A program made the position numbers and the translations under genes. Positions 25,076 to 37,472 of a stretch of 64,000 bases of DNA are shown one piece after another. Under the pieces are notes generated by a model. It was not told the DNA's origin, made no database searches, and saw only the letters and a program-made list of their open reading frames with translations. Numbering within the stretch: position 1 is the first letter of the stretch; each line of letters starts with the position of its first letter. The DNA is from Vanrija pseudolonga (Eukaryota; Basidiomycota; Tremellomycetes; Trichosporonales; Trichosporonaceae): positions 2,480,001 through 2,544,000 of the forward strand of contig NC_085850.1 of the NCBI RefSeq assembly GCF_020906515.1. Reading direction: 5' to 3'.

Positions 25076-26604
25076 CTATGGCTTCGACTCGACGCGCTTG
25101 CGGGGCACGAGGGCCCAGCAGATCATCCACACGGCCATGATGGCGATCATGAGCGGCTGCATGATCCACACGCCATAGTGCTGGCTAATGGCGCCAGTGA
25201 CGAATGGCATGAACGCGGAGCCAACCTGGCCCAGGCTCGCGATCCAGCCGATCGTGCCCGCCTGCAGCTCGAACGGCATGACGTCGAGGATGACAATCAT
25301 GACGATGGGGTACATTGGCCCGAGGAACAGGCCGACGAAAGCGTACGCGACCGCGTTCCCGATCAGGCTCTTGACTGTCCAGACGACGACCATGAGCGCG
25401 ATGCAGATGACCGTGTAGACGTGCGTCGAGAGCCGCTTGCCGATCAGGTTGGTCACGGGGATCAGCACGACGCGGCCGAGCGTCAGCCCGCCAAAGTACC
25501 CCGCCGAGACGTAGCCCGAGCTGTCGCCGCCGCCGCGCTCCGCGATGAGGAAGGATGTCTGGAGGGGGGGTTAGTTGTGGCGCGGGTGGAAGGTTGCTAT
25601 TACTTACTGCCCAGCCGCCAATGCCAACCTCCACACCGACGTAGAGGAGGATGAACAGCGCCATGTAGTGCGTCGCACCAATCTTCATGATCTGCTTCAT
25701 CTTGCTGCCCGACGAAGTGGGGCCAGTCTTGGTCGTCGGTGACGCAGGCTCGGCGGGACCCGCTTCGCCGCCGTCCTCGCTCTTGGTCTCGACGGCGGGC
25801 ACAGGCTGGTCCTCGACGCGCCGTCCAGCCACCTGGTCCTCTGTGCGCAGCTGGAACACGCCGAGCAGCATCAGCGCCGTCGCGAGGCCGAGGCCGAGCG
25901 ACACAAAGTAGTAGTAGTACACCTTGCTCCTGAAGTGCTTGACGAACTGGGTCGCGACGAGCGGCGACGCCGTCGCGCCAAGCCCATAGACCGCGTGCAT
26001 GAGGAAGAGCAGATTCGACGCGTTCGGCAGGCGCGACACCAGGTTGTTCACCTGCGCGTCCTGCAGGCCCAGCCCGTAGCCGTTACACACGAACGCAAAG
26101 CAGAAGAGCGGGTACGGCGGGCCCCAGCACATGAAGATGTACCCGAGCACCTGGCACATGGAGCCCAGTGGCGCGACGATGCCGAAGCCCAGCCGGTCGG
26201 TCAGGAAGACGTTTGTGATGCCCGCGAGCAGGAAGCCGAGCATGTTGAACACCCAGATGATGGAGATGACGAGGTAGTTGATGTGGTAGTACTCCTGCAG
26301 CGAGGGCAGGAGGGGGCCCTGCGTGCCGTCGTTCCAGCCCGCAAGGAACATGACGAGGAAGAGGGTGAAGCTGGGGAGTGGGTTAGCTTCGAGGTCACCG
26401 ACACAGCGGCGCCACTCACAGCATTCCCCACATGTGGAACCTGCCCGGCGCGGGCTTGTCCTCGCGCAGCCGAGCCAAGACATAGTGTGTGTGGTACTCG
26501 CCGGCGACTGGTGGCGTTGCCTCGCCCGTCACGAGCGACGTGAGGCGCTCGAGCGCGTTGGGCTGGTGGGCAGCAGCGGCGGGGCTCTCGGTCTTTTCTG
26601 CCAT
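25076..26604 (-). CDS. Major facilitator superfamily transporter (Bsc6-like)
   Basis: Integral membrane transporter of about 470 residues from three exons. After a cytosolic N-terminus of about 65 residues come twelve likely transmembrane helices split by a charged central loop (about residues 245-305, rich in Glu, Pro and Thr), the normal MFS 6+6 layout. Recognisable stretches are FLAGWNDGTQGPLLPSLQEY in helix 1, GYGLGLQDAQVNN, MHAVYGLGATASPL, GYFGGLTLGRV and FVGLFLGPMYP. The GWNDGT and GLGLQDAQVN stretches match fungal proteins annotated as Bsc6-like or as distant relatives of FucP-type sugar transporters; the substrate is unknown. Splices at about 26418 and near 25606 keep phase. Start at 26604 is the only ATG before helix 1 in this exon. 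Confidence 0.87.
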
Positions 26605-27675
26605 TGTGAGGGCCGCGGTGGTGGTGTAGCGATGAGGTTAAACGCCGAGAGATCGTCCACCGCCGCAGTGATATATTTACTTGTCCAAGCCTGTCGAGCG
26701 GCAGGTTGACTGTCGGCTGCGGTCAGCTCGTCCGTCAGCCGTTTTCCAACCTCGCACACCTCCCACACACCTCGCGTAAGCCGGGCGAGCGGTCAGTCGC
26801 TAGTGCGAGTCGAGTGCGAGCGAGCGAGCGAGCAATGGACAACGCATCAACCAGCCAAGCCCCGCATCCACGTTGTCGAGATGCGGGCCGTGTCGCGAGC
26901 GAGCTACATTACGGCGGGAGGTTTGCGGCGCGCGTGAGGCCACTGTCGGCGGGGGCGCCGAGGCCGAAAAGCGCCCGCGGCGGGGAAGTCACCGTCTGGT
27001 GGTGCAGCTACAGAGCCGTGTCAACAAGTCAAAGTCGGTCGGAGCAACTTCGGCGTCGGCAGGTTTTTTGCCAACGCTTCTTCTGTGCGGACCACATCGG
27101 TCCGAGGGGCCCCCGAGCCGGCGGGCACCGAGTGCACCAAGTGGCGGCGGGCGTGATGCCGCCAGTCGTCGTTGCGAGTCATAAAGAGTGGGAGTGAGGT
27201 GGTGTGAGGTGGTTGTGCCCCTAAACGATGTCGCAAAATGATGGAGGCCACGCAGAGTCCGTGGTGCGAGCAGGGCTGCAGCTTAGCCATGCGCTCGGAT
27301 TTCGCAGTTAGTACCTGCCATTCCAGTCTAAAGAGACACAGAGAAACTGTCCGTGTAGGGGTCTAATAGCAAAAGGAAGGTAAAGGGGCGGGTGGTGGCA
27401 TGGCAGAAGCCCCGTCACCATGAGTCACAGGAAGATTGTCGTACAGACAGTATCTACTAGCAGAGGAGGGGTGAAGGTACCAGGCAGCAGGAGTACCCCT
27501 ACCGCCCGAGAACTCAAAATATGGATAGAGATGGTGGTGGCGGCTTGAGACGCGTCAAAGTGGACCTCTTACGGGATCCAGATATTTGGCGGCCCAGGGC
27601 CAATGCTGACCTGGGTGGGGGCAAAGCCCATGGCATCAACGGTGGCGCTGAGCCATTGCAGCAGATCGCACCTCC

Positions 27676-27746
27676 ACGCCTTGCCTTTGCTTGCCTTTGC
27701 TTTCCCTTTGCTTTGCCTTTGCCTTGCCTTTGCTTGCCTTTGCCTT
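27676..27746. repeat. Imperfect TTTGCC/TTGCC low-complexity tract
   Basis: Some twelve interleaved CCTTTG, CTTTG and CCTTG units in about 70 bases. This is a degenerate microsatellite inside the gene-poor region, in no supported reading frame. Confidence 0.8.
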
Positions 27747-28000
27747 ATGGTAGCTACACTGCGTCATTCTGCATGACAATGGGCATTGCATGTCGCGCAA
27801 ACATCGGATCAAAACATGTCCATTTTTCAATAGGCGATATGCCAGCATTTATTCTGGGCAAGGTCAAGAAAGACGGAAGCATTTAATTTAATCACTTAAT
27901 TGGTCCCCTGTTTAAAGGCCAATGTCCTTGACGCCATGGCGCTTGGGAAGAGTGGCTTGGGAGAACATTTCGGCGATGATGAGCCAACTGTCATCCTGGC

Positions 28001-28262
28001 TGGTGAGAATAGTCCGGCTTGGTGGACGTTCGTTTCGGCGCTGCGCGCCGGCCCCAGCCCGCCATGCGCCAGCGCCAGCGCCACCCTCGCGCCGCCCCCG
28101 CGTTGGACAGGCAGAGCAGGCGACCATTCTCGCATCCGCTCGAAAGGTCGCTACTGCTCAGCCACCTGTCCCCCGCTCGGCGGCGCGAGAGGCAGCGACT
28201 TCGCGTCTCACATAACCGCCGCACTGCGCACCAGAACGGGCCCCGCGGCGAAGCCGCGGGGC
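28001..28262 (+). repeat. Left copy of a dispersed inverted repeat element
   Basis: Four blocks recur in the same order but opposite orientation at 33600-33797. Block A (28001-28017, TGGTGAGAATAGTCCGG) matches 17 of 17. Block B (28129-28147, CTCGCATCCGCTCGAAAGG) matches 18 of 19. Block C (28175-28192, GCTCGGCGGCGCGAGAGG) matches 18 of 18. Block D is a GC palindrome (10-bp arms 28240-28249 and 28253-28262, loop GAA), matched in kind by a 10-bp palindrome in the right copy. Sequence between blocks is diverged. No coding capacity was seen. It is probably a short non-autonomous repeat family; whether it marks the end of a larger element is open. Confidence 0.7.
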
Positions 28263-29570
28263 GTGTTCGGGTAAGTTCAGAGGCAGCTTATGTGGGCGAT
28301 AAGATGGATTAGCTCATAACAGAAACAATGACGTGTGCTAAGGCAATCGACATTTAGGATCCAACAACAGTTGAATACACAACGCGGTTGCTGAATCGCT
28401 GCTTGAACATCACTGTTCACCCTTTGCAGCTCCCCACTCTGCAGATCAGTTGAACACGACGATCACGACATAGGTCGCTCCATGGCAGAGCAATGGCCAG
28501 CAGCGTGAGTGCCCCGCCCAACATCTCAAATTCGATCTCGGCCGACCCATGTGGAGTGGGTGTTGACAGTGTCGCTTTCGCTGGCTGTCACCTTGCGAGG
28601 TTGACGCAAGGGCACGCTAATTATGGCTAGCTAACTCGACTTGCATGGCGCTGGCTTCTCATAGACGCAAGCTCATTAATCATATGCTGATGAAAGCGTC
28701 GCCTTGTGTAATTACGTTCGCTTCGGTCCTCGTCGAGTGGACAATGCCCTGCCTGCAGAGGGATGGGTGTGGATTCAGACGTTTCAGCGCGAGGGGTACA
28801 GTATGCGATCGAGGAAGGGTAGCCAGTCACTGGCGGTCAGTTGAACGGAGGACAACCGCTCACAGTGTGGGGCTGGTTGGCTGCGACTGACGTTGATCCA
28901 TCGTGGTGGTGTCAGGTTGGGGTCCTCTGTCAGCCTGCCGCCTGGAGCCGGCGCTAGTTGCAAGACCAGAGGAAGGGGCGGAGGGAAGGGCCTCGCCAGC
29001 CCACCAGCAGGCCAGCAGTCGAGCAGCGAGCAGTCTCTTCTGGTATGGCTGGCCACGCGGCTCACAGCACGACCTACCTTCCTCGACAGAAACTGATCCC
29101 GCTCGACGCCCCACTCGCCTCGTCAACTCGCCTCACTCAACTTGCTGATCCTCAACCCTCCTCGTCCTCTTTCACTCCTCTTCCTCTTTCACTCCTCTTC
29201 ATCCTTCAATCCCCTCCTAATCTCTGACCGTCTCTCGTGGACACGTAGATCTTGGTATTCACGCAGAGAAACCATATCCAGAAGTACCACGTCGAGCCGC
29301 ATCGGGTTGAACTGTAGCGCTCCACCACCCACTCTCCTTCCAGCAACCAACCTTCTCTCTTGCCCCTCCTGCCCTGGGCACTCGCAGCCTGTAAGTTGGA
29401 AGCCTAGTATTTTGGGCACTCTAGGCTCACACTCAAACGCTGGCAGTAGGCAGTAGGTACGCGGGCACGGTCGAGACCAGCCTTCCATCCTCTGAGGAAG
29501 GATCGATTGGCCGTAGCCACCTTCCTCCTCTCGACAACTCTGCTCCCAAGGCAAGGTGTTTTGGTCGACA

Positions 29571-32500
29571 ATGTCGCACATAGCTGCCCCAAGTTCTTCT
29601 GGTGCACCTCGCAAGCGATGGGCCACGGAGGCGCCATCAGGTGCGCCTGCAGCTACTAAAGCCCGCCTCGACGACAGCAAGTCGGCCTCCTCAAGCTCGC
29701 TCAGCGCCATTGTCAAGGACCCCGACGCGACCAACGCGTCGTGGCGTGTTGTATTTGACGGTCAGTCAATCACATTCGCAAGCCAAGATGCCCGAGATGA
29801 ATGGCACGCCGCCCTCCTAGCGGCCTTCGATGGCCTCACGTCCTCGGAGCGTCGTCATACCTTTGGTGAATTCGTCTCGGCGATCCACAATGAGAGCCTC
29901 GATCGACAGCTAGACGCCAAGGACGCCGCGTACCGGGCCTTCCTCGGCAAGGCTCAAGCCGCTGCCTCAGAAGAGTGTCACGGCACATGCGTTACGCACT
30001 ACTGCGTTGGTGTGCGCCACACAGCCCTCGTCACAACGGCTCACATCGACAAGGACGAGTTCGCCGAGCGTACCGTCCCCTGCGCCGACATGTGGGACCA
30101 CGCGCTTTGCCGCCACTGTACCGTCGATCGCTGGTCGTACCGCCAGCAGCGAACGGACCGCTGGGCGATAACCGCCGATGGCATTCGCAAGCGCGACGCT
30201 GCGCGTAGCGAGTTTGTCGTTTCCATTGACCTCGACCAGGTAAGTCGACTTGTAGCCTGGGAGAACATGTGTGCTAATGCTTCCAGCTCCTTGCGTTGCC
30301 GTCCAACCCAGACTTTACTGGCGTCATTCCCAAGCAGCGGCACACGCTGGACCGAGAGGAGCTTACCTCTTCGATCTTGGCGTGGTTGGAAAATGGCTCG
30401 CCTACTCTTGTCTACAGTGACAACATCACGACCTTCCCTGCCGAAGTCTCGTCGCTTGAGCAGCAGCGCTTTAACAACATGCGCGACCGTGTACATGCCA
30501 TGCGCGCGTCGCCCGATCTTCGGCACCAGCTCTTCTTGGAGCCGGACGGTGAACCGGCCGAGGTGGCCTACCACCACCCTGATAACGTCCACATGGTACC
30601 AACTTGGTACAACCTCGCAAAGCGAGGAGGCTTCGAGCTGACTGTCGATGCTGTTATGGCAGCTGTTCGTCTTCACCAGCAAGGCTTGCCCGTCACCGGG
30701 CTCGTTCCCCTTGTCGACGCGACGACAAAAACCAACACAGCATATGTCAACCGGGCGAATGTTGGCTACGCTGACAAGAAGACGGCGATTGTCCGCGCTA
30801 ACCGCCTGATGGAGGCGTTTGGCCCAGGCGCGACCAAGCTCCTGATCCTCAACCCCTCGGCACCAGAGCCTCCGCATATCGACGACGCACTAAACCGATA
30901 CGTCATTGCTGGTAGCATACCGAGCGAGGACGCGGAGATTCGTCGGCTCCGCAAGGAGAGTGGCGCATTCCTCCAGCTTGTCAAGGAATACGAGTGAGTT
31001 GTCCAGTCATCGACTTTGCTGACATTAAAGGCAGGCGAATCCGGAACTGTTTGCCGACGTCTCAGGCTGCTTCCCTCGGAACACCAAAGGCTTCCCCATT
31101 GCCTTCTGGCCTCATGCACGTCAAACCGACATTTGGCGCTTGTGCTTGCGGGCCATTCACCGCGCAGAGACGGAATGCGATAAACAGTTCGAGCCCAACC
31201 CCAACAACTCGCCCCAGGCGATCTTGTTCCTCTGGCTGGTCCACTGGAGCAAGTACCGGGACCGCGACATCCTCTTAGGGCTGCCTATCGACTTCTCCGC
31301 TCCGCCCAGCGGTGCTTGTACCCCGACACTCATTGCCCACCAGTCTCACCACGTGCCATTCTGCTTCGGATTCAATACGCCGTCGCCATCAAAGCTGAGC
31401 GAGTTCAATCCGGACCAGGTGAACGTCCGCGTCGAGCTATGGGTCGTGAATGCTGTTGTACGATCATGGCGCAGTGCCACTTTGATCGCCATCTTCGATT
31501 CGGCACGTAAGTACCTCCCAGACGATTGACCGGTGCTGACATTTACAGATGTACTCTCGCAGCGTGTTCTCAATCGTGCCGCCGCGCACAAGCTGATCCA
31601 GCCCGTGCAGCTGGGTCAGTTCGAGTTCACTGAGTCGTGTGCGCAGGAGTACGCTCGGAATGGCCTGTCTGATGGCGAGCTGGCTGCCATCTACGGCATC
31701 TGCACCAATGACTGGGTTGGAGTCACAGACCACACCGAGCAGCGCACAGTCCGTGGCAACCCAAGTGAGCTCTACCCTCGTGAAGTGCCCTAACAATGAC
31801 AGAGCTCGCTGATGGCCCGGCAAGGATCCTGGCCGAGCAGTATACCACTGTCGGCCTGCGCGACATTTTGCGCGACCGCGGCACGCTCACTACAAGTGTG
31901 AAGGAAGACCTCGCCCTCCGCCTCGCCCAGCACTCGCGAGAGGACAACAGTCACCTCGTTAACCCCGGTAGGTCTTATTCTGAGGCATCCACGCTGACTT
32001 AGTAAGCGTCTAACCCGCGGTACCTCGAGCTCTGCAAGCTCAGCAGGAGCGAGCTCAAGGCGCTCTGCCGCGAAAATGGAGTTATTCCGTGGGGTTATCG
32101 CGATGAAATGGCGATGCGTCTGGTAGAGAAAGAGGTAGGTGTCTTGGGCTTAAAAGTGCAAACTCTGACAGTGTCGCCAGATGAAGGAGAAGGGGGGCGT
32201 GGTCGAGTTCAGGCGTCGTGCGACGACGCACGAGTACTACTCGATGAAAGCCCGCCGCTACATAACCTTGACCGACGTCTCCATGGGTAGCGAGGGTGAG
32301 TGCCTCCCGTGAACCAGGCTCTGATGGTAAAGACCGCGACAGGCGTGTGCTCAAGCTACTCGACTTTCACCAAGGGCATCTGCTACGCCACGCCACGCTC
32401 AATGGCATATCTTGCCGGCGCATGAGCCAGAAGCTGGAGGTTGCCAGGGCGCTGGTCGAGCGCGGGCTCGACCACAAGGTGCCGCCCGAGTCCGAAGGTG

Positions 32501-33252
32501 AGATTGACTCGCCAACTTTGCTGACACCAGTGTCCGCCGATGCGGTGGCTATGGCCAAGGAGCATACCAAGAAGGAGCTCAAGGAAATGGCCAAGGAGCT
32601 GAAGTACCGCTCCGACAACAACAAGGAGGGCCTCGCCGAGGAGATTCTCCGTCGGCGGGCGATCCTCGATGCCGGAGGGTCCCTTGACGGCCCCAAGACC
32701 AATCCCACCCGTCGCGGGCTCCGTTTCGTCCGGGACCAGAAGTACAAAGGAGAAGGCACGCCCGGTGAGTTGTTACCTCGTGGGCTACAGCTGACCTTGA
32801 AGAGTTCCTCAAGCGTGCCAACCTTCTCATGTCCAACTTTAATCTGTCCGACCTACATGCGATCGCAAAGGACAAAGGCATTGCCACGAACCTCGGATCC
32901 AAGCAGTTGTCCAAGCCGGACTTGGTGAAGGCGTTTGTGGACTCAAACGCGGATGTCGGCATTGAGATTCCTTCGAGGGCCATTGAGGCCTCTGACGGTA
33001 TGGTCTACATGGTATGTGCAGTGTGCTGATACCCTGCAGACGCATATGTGAACCACTTGCGTGGCTTTACCATCACCGAATTGAAGAATCTGGGCAAGGA
33101 GAAGGGTGTCTCTGGCACGGCGTCCAAGGCCTCCTGGGTGGAAGCGTTGGCTAAACACGAGGTGAGTGAGATCTATTGAAAGACACCACGCTGACAAGCA
33201 GCGCGCGCAACCCAAGTCAACGTGGTATGGCTCCGGCACGCACAAGCAGTAG
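29571..33252 (+). CDS. Orphan protein with about six SAP-like (helix-extension-helix) motifs
   Basis: Function unknown; SAP motifs usually bind AT-rich DNA or scaffold regions, so a chromatin or nuclear role is a guess. Twelve exons (29571-30239, 30287-30993, 31031-31506, 31549-31764, 31803-31967, 32007-32134, 32181-32295, 32333-32497, 32531-32764, 32803-32997, 33040-33161, 33202-33252) join in phase to 1080 residues, which argues for a living gene. The N-terminal 650 residues match no family I recognise but hold a Cys/His cluster (CHGTCVTHYC, then CADMWDHALCRHC) that could bind zinc. The C-terminal third repeats a motif of the form L-x2-L-x5-G: YTTVGLRDILRDRG, LSRSELKALCRENGV, LLRHATLNGIS, HTKKELKEMAKELK, FNLSDLHAIAKDKGI and FTITELKNLGKEKGV. 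Introns are 33-47 nt. An ATG at 29556 in frame adds five residues. The gene lies in the accessory-looking island between inverted repeats. Confidence 0.75.
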
Positions 33253-33599
33253 CGCGGATCGACGAGACGCTTATCGGCCGGACGCCAACGGACACTGTAC
33301 ATGTAACGACAACGCCATTCAAACCTGTTGTGTCATGTGGTCGTATAATTGATCATGACTCTGTAGATCACTCGGTGATATGTATTACGTTCGGGTCTGG
33401 TGTCCCAGGTTGGGGTTCTTTGGCATGGGGCTGGCATCTGCGCCGGGCATGACCCGAAGATTTTCGCCCAGGCGTCCTCCCCTCTGTCTCGTGCCGCCGA
33501 GCTGAGGGCGAGACCGACAAGACGCGAGCTTTCGAGCGGAGCGAGAATGCTCGCGTGGTCGGCCTTGCCCCGCAGCGGAGGCGGCGCTTGCGCGACAAC

Positions 33600-33797
33600 G
33601 CGGCGCGGCGGAGCCGCGCCGCCCTTTTCTCTCGCCTTTCCTCTCGCGCCGCCGAGCTCGGGGATCAAGACTGAGCGCGCCCTTCCGAGCGGATGCGAGG
33701 AAGTTACGCGTGCTCAGTCTTGATCCCCGAGCTCGGCGGCGCGAGCACTGGCGCGCTGGCACGATTTCTTGTGAACCACCCCGGACTATTCTCACCA
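33600..33797 (-). repeat. Right copy of the dispersed inverted repeat element
   Basis: Counterpart of 28001-28262 in reverse orientation. Block A is at 33781-33797, B at 33681-33699, C at 33640-33657 and the GC palindrome D at 33600-33609/33613-33622 (loop GGA). Spacing between blocks A, B and C resembles the left copy (98 and 42 bp here, 128 and 46 bp there). The right copy also contains a long hairpin not seen on the left, part of whose arms is block C and whose loop is block B, so it may have arisen by a local inverted duplication. Confidence 0.7.
33643..33745. repeat. Perfect 34-bp inverted repeat with 35-nt loop
   Basis: Arms 33643-33676 and 33712-33745 are exact reverse complements over 34 bases (left arm begins CTCGCGCCGCCGAGCTCG, right arm ends GAGCTCGGCGGCGCGAG). 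A G-T step followed by three further pairs extends the stem inward. It can extrude as a cruciform in DNA or fold as a strong RNA hairpin. Perfect identity implies a recent origin or gene conversion between arms. Confidence 0.95.
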
Positions 33798-33883
33798 CCC
33801 AGGCTGCCAGGTTCGGCTGTCCGCCTCCGAGAGGCATGCAGGGTGCGTGCATACGGAGCGTCCTGGTGCACACCGCGGCCTGG

Positions 33884-34087
33884 CCCACCCTAATCAGTTC
33901 AGAACTTGTCAATGTAGCGAGCGTGGCGGACGGTCCCGCCCTAATCAGTTCAGAACTTGTCACTGTAGCGAGCATGTTGGCCAGTCCCACCCTAATCGGT
34001 TCAGAACTCGCCACCGTAGCGCACACTACGACCCGCCCCACCCCAGTGGGTTCTGAACTTGCCACTGTGGCGCCGCGCCGTGACCCA
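33884..34087. repeat. 51-bp tandem repeat, four copies
   Basis: Units begin at 33884, 33935, 33986 and 34037, a constant 51-bp period. The core CCCACCCTAATCAGTTCAGA is followed by ACTTG and TAGCG; the fourth copy is the most diverged. Because 51 is a multiple of three, the minus strand is open through all copies as a 17-residue repeat (core TVASSEPIRVG), but nothing else supports translation. Confidence 0.9.
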
Positions 34088-34244
34088 ACCAAGTCAGCTT
34101 CCACTTTTGACCATCCTCGTCGTCTGTCGTCCAACCACGAGCGAAAATTTGAGTAAGTCATGCTACGTCGGTTGCATCCACATGCACTCATTTGCCTCAT
34201 ACGTTCCTGAGCGTGGCTGCACGCTCCATATCCACCACCAGGCC

Positions 34245-37472
<3,228 letters not shown>

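Larger units (their letters stand above)
26605..29570. other. Gene-poor accessory region, 3 kb
   Basis: The longest stretch without a supported gene next to the SAP-repeat gene. It contains the MFS promoter at its left end, a TTTGCC-like low-complexity tract near 27676-27746, one half of the inverted repeat pair (28001-28262) and AT-richer sequence than the neighbouring genes around 27830-27910 and 28300-28420. No open frame here has a recognisable domain. The final 400 bp should be the promoter and 5' UTR of the gene starting at 29571. Confidence 0.5.
33253..34244. other. Repeat-rich spacer
   Basis: 992 bp between the stop codons of the SAP-repeat gene (+) and LPD1 (-). It carries the right copy of the inverted repeat, a perfect 34-bp hairpin and a 51-bp tandem repeat. 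A 318-codon open frame runs through it on the minus strand, but it has no recognisable domain and crosses the hairpin. Confidence 0.6.

Noticed and set aside
26706-27197. 163-codon open frame upstream of the MFS gene
   Set aside because: Biased composition, no domain, no introns where genes of this genome normally have them; most likely promoter sequence.
28001-28300. Left repeat as a Helitron end
   Set aside because: The GC hairpin near the right end is suggestive, but no CTRR terminus follows it, no TC start was found and no Rep/helicase gene is nearby.
29556-29570. Upstream in-frame ATG for the SAP-repeat gene
   Set aside because: It would add only Met-Phe-Trp-Ser-Thr. The next ATG at 29571 fits equally well and begins the Ser/Ala-rich N-terminus. 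The choice cannot be settled from sequence, so the shorter form was used.
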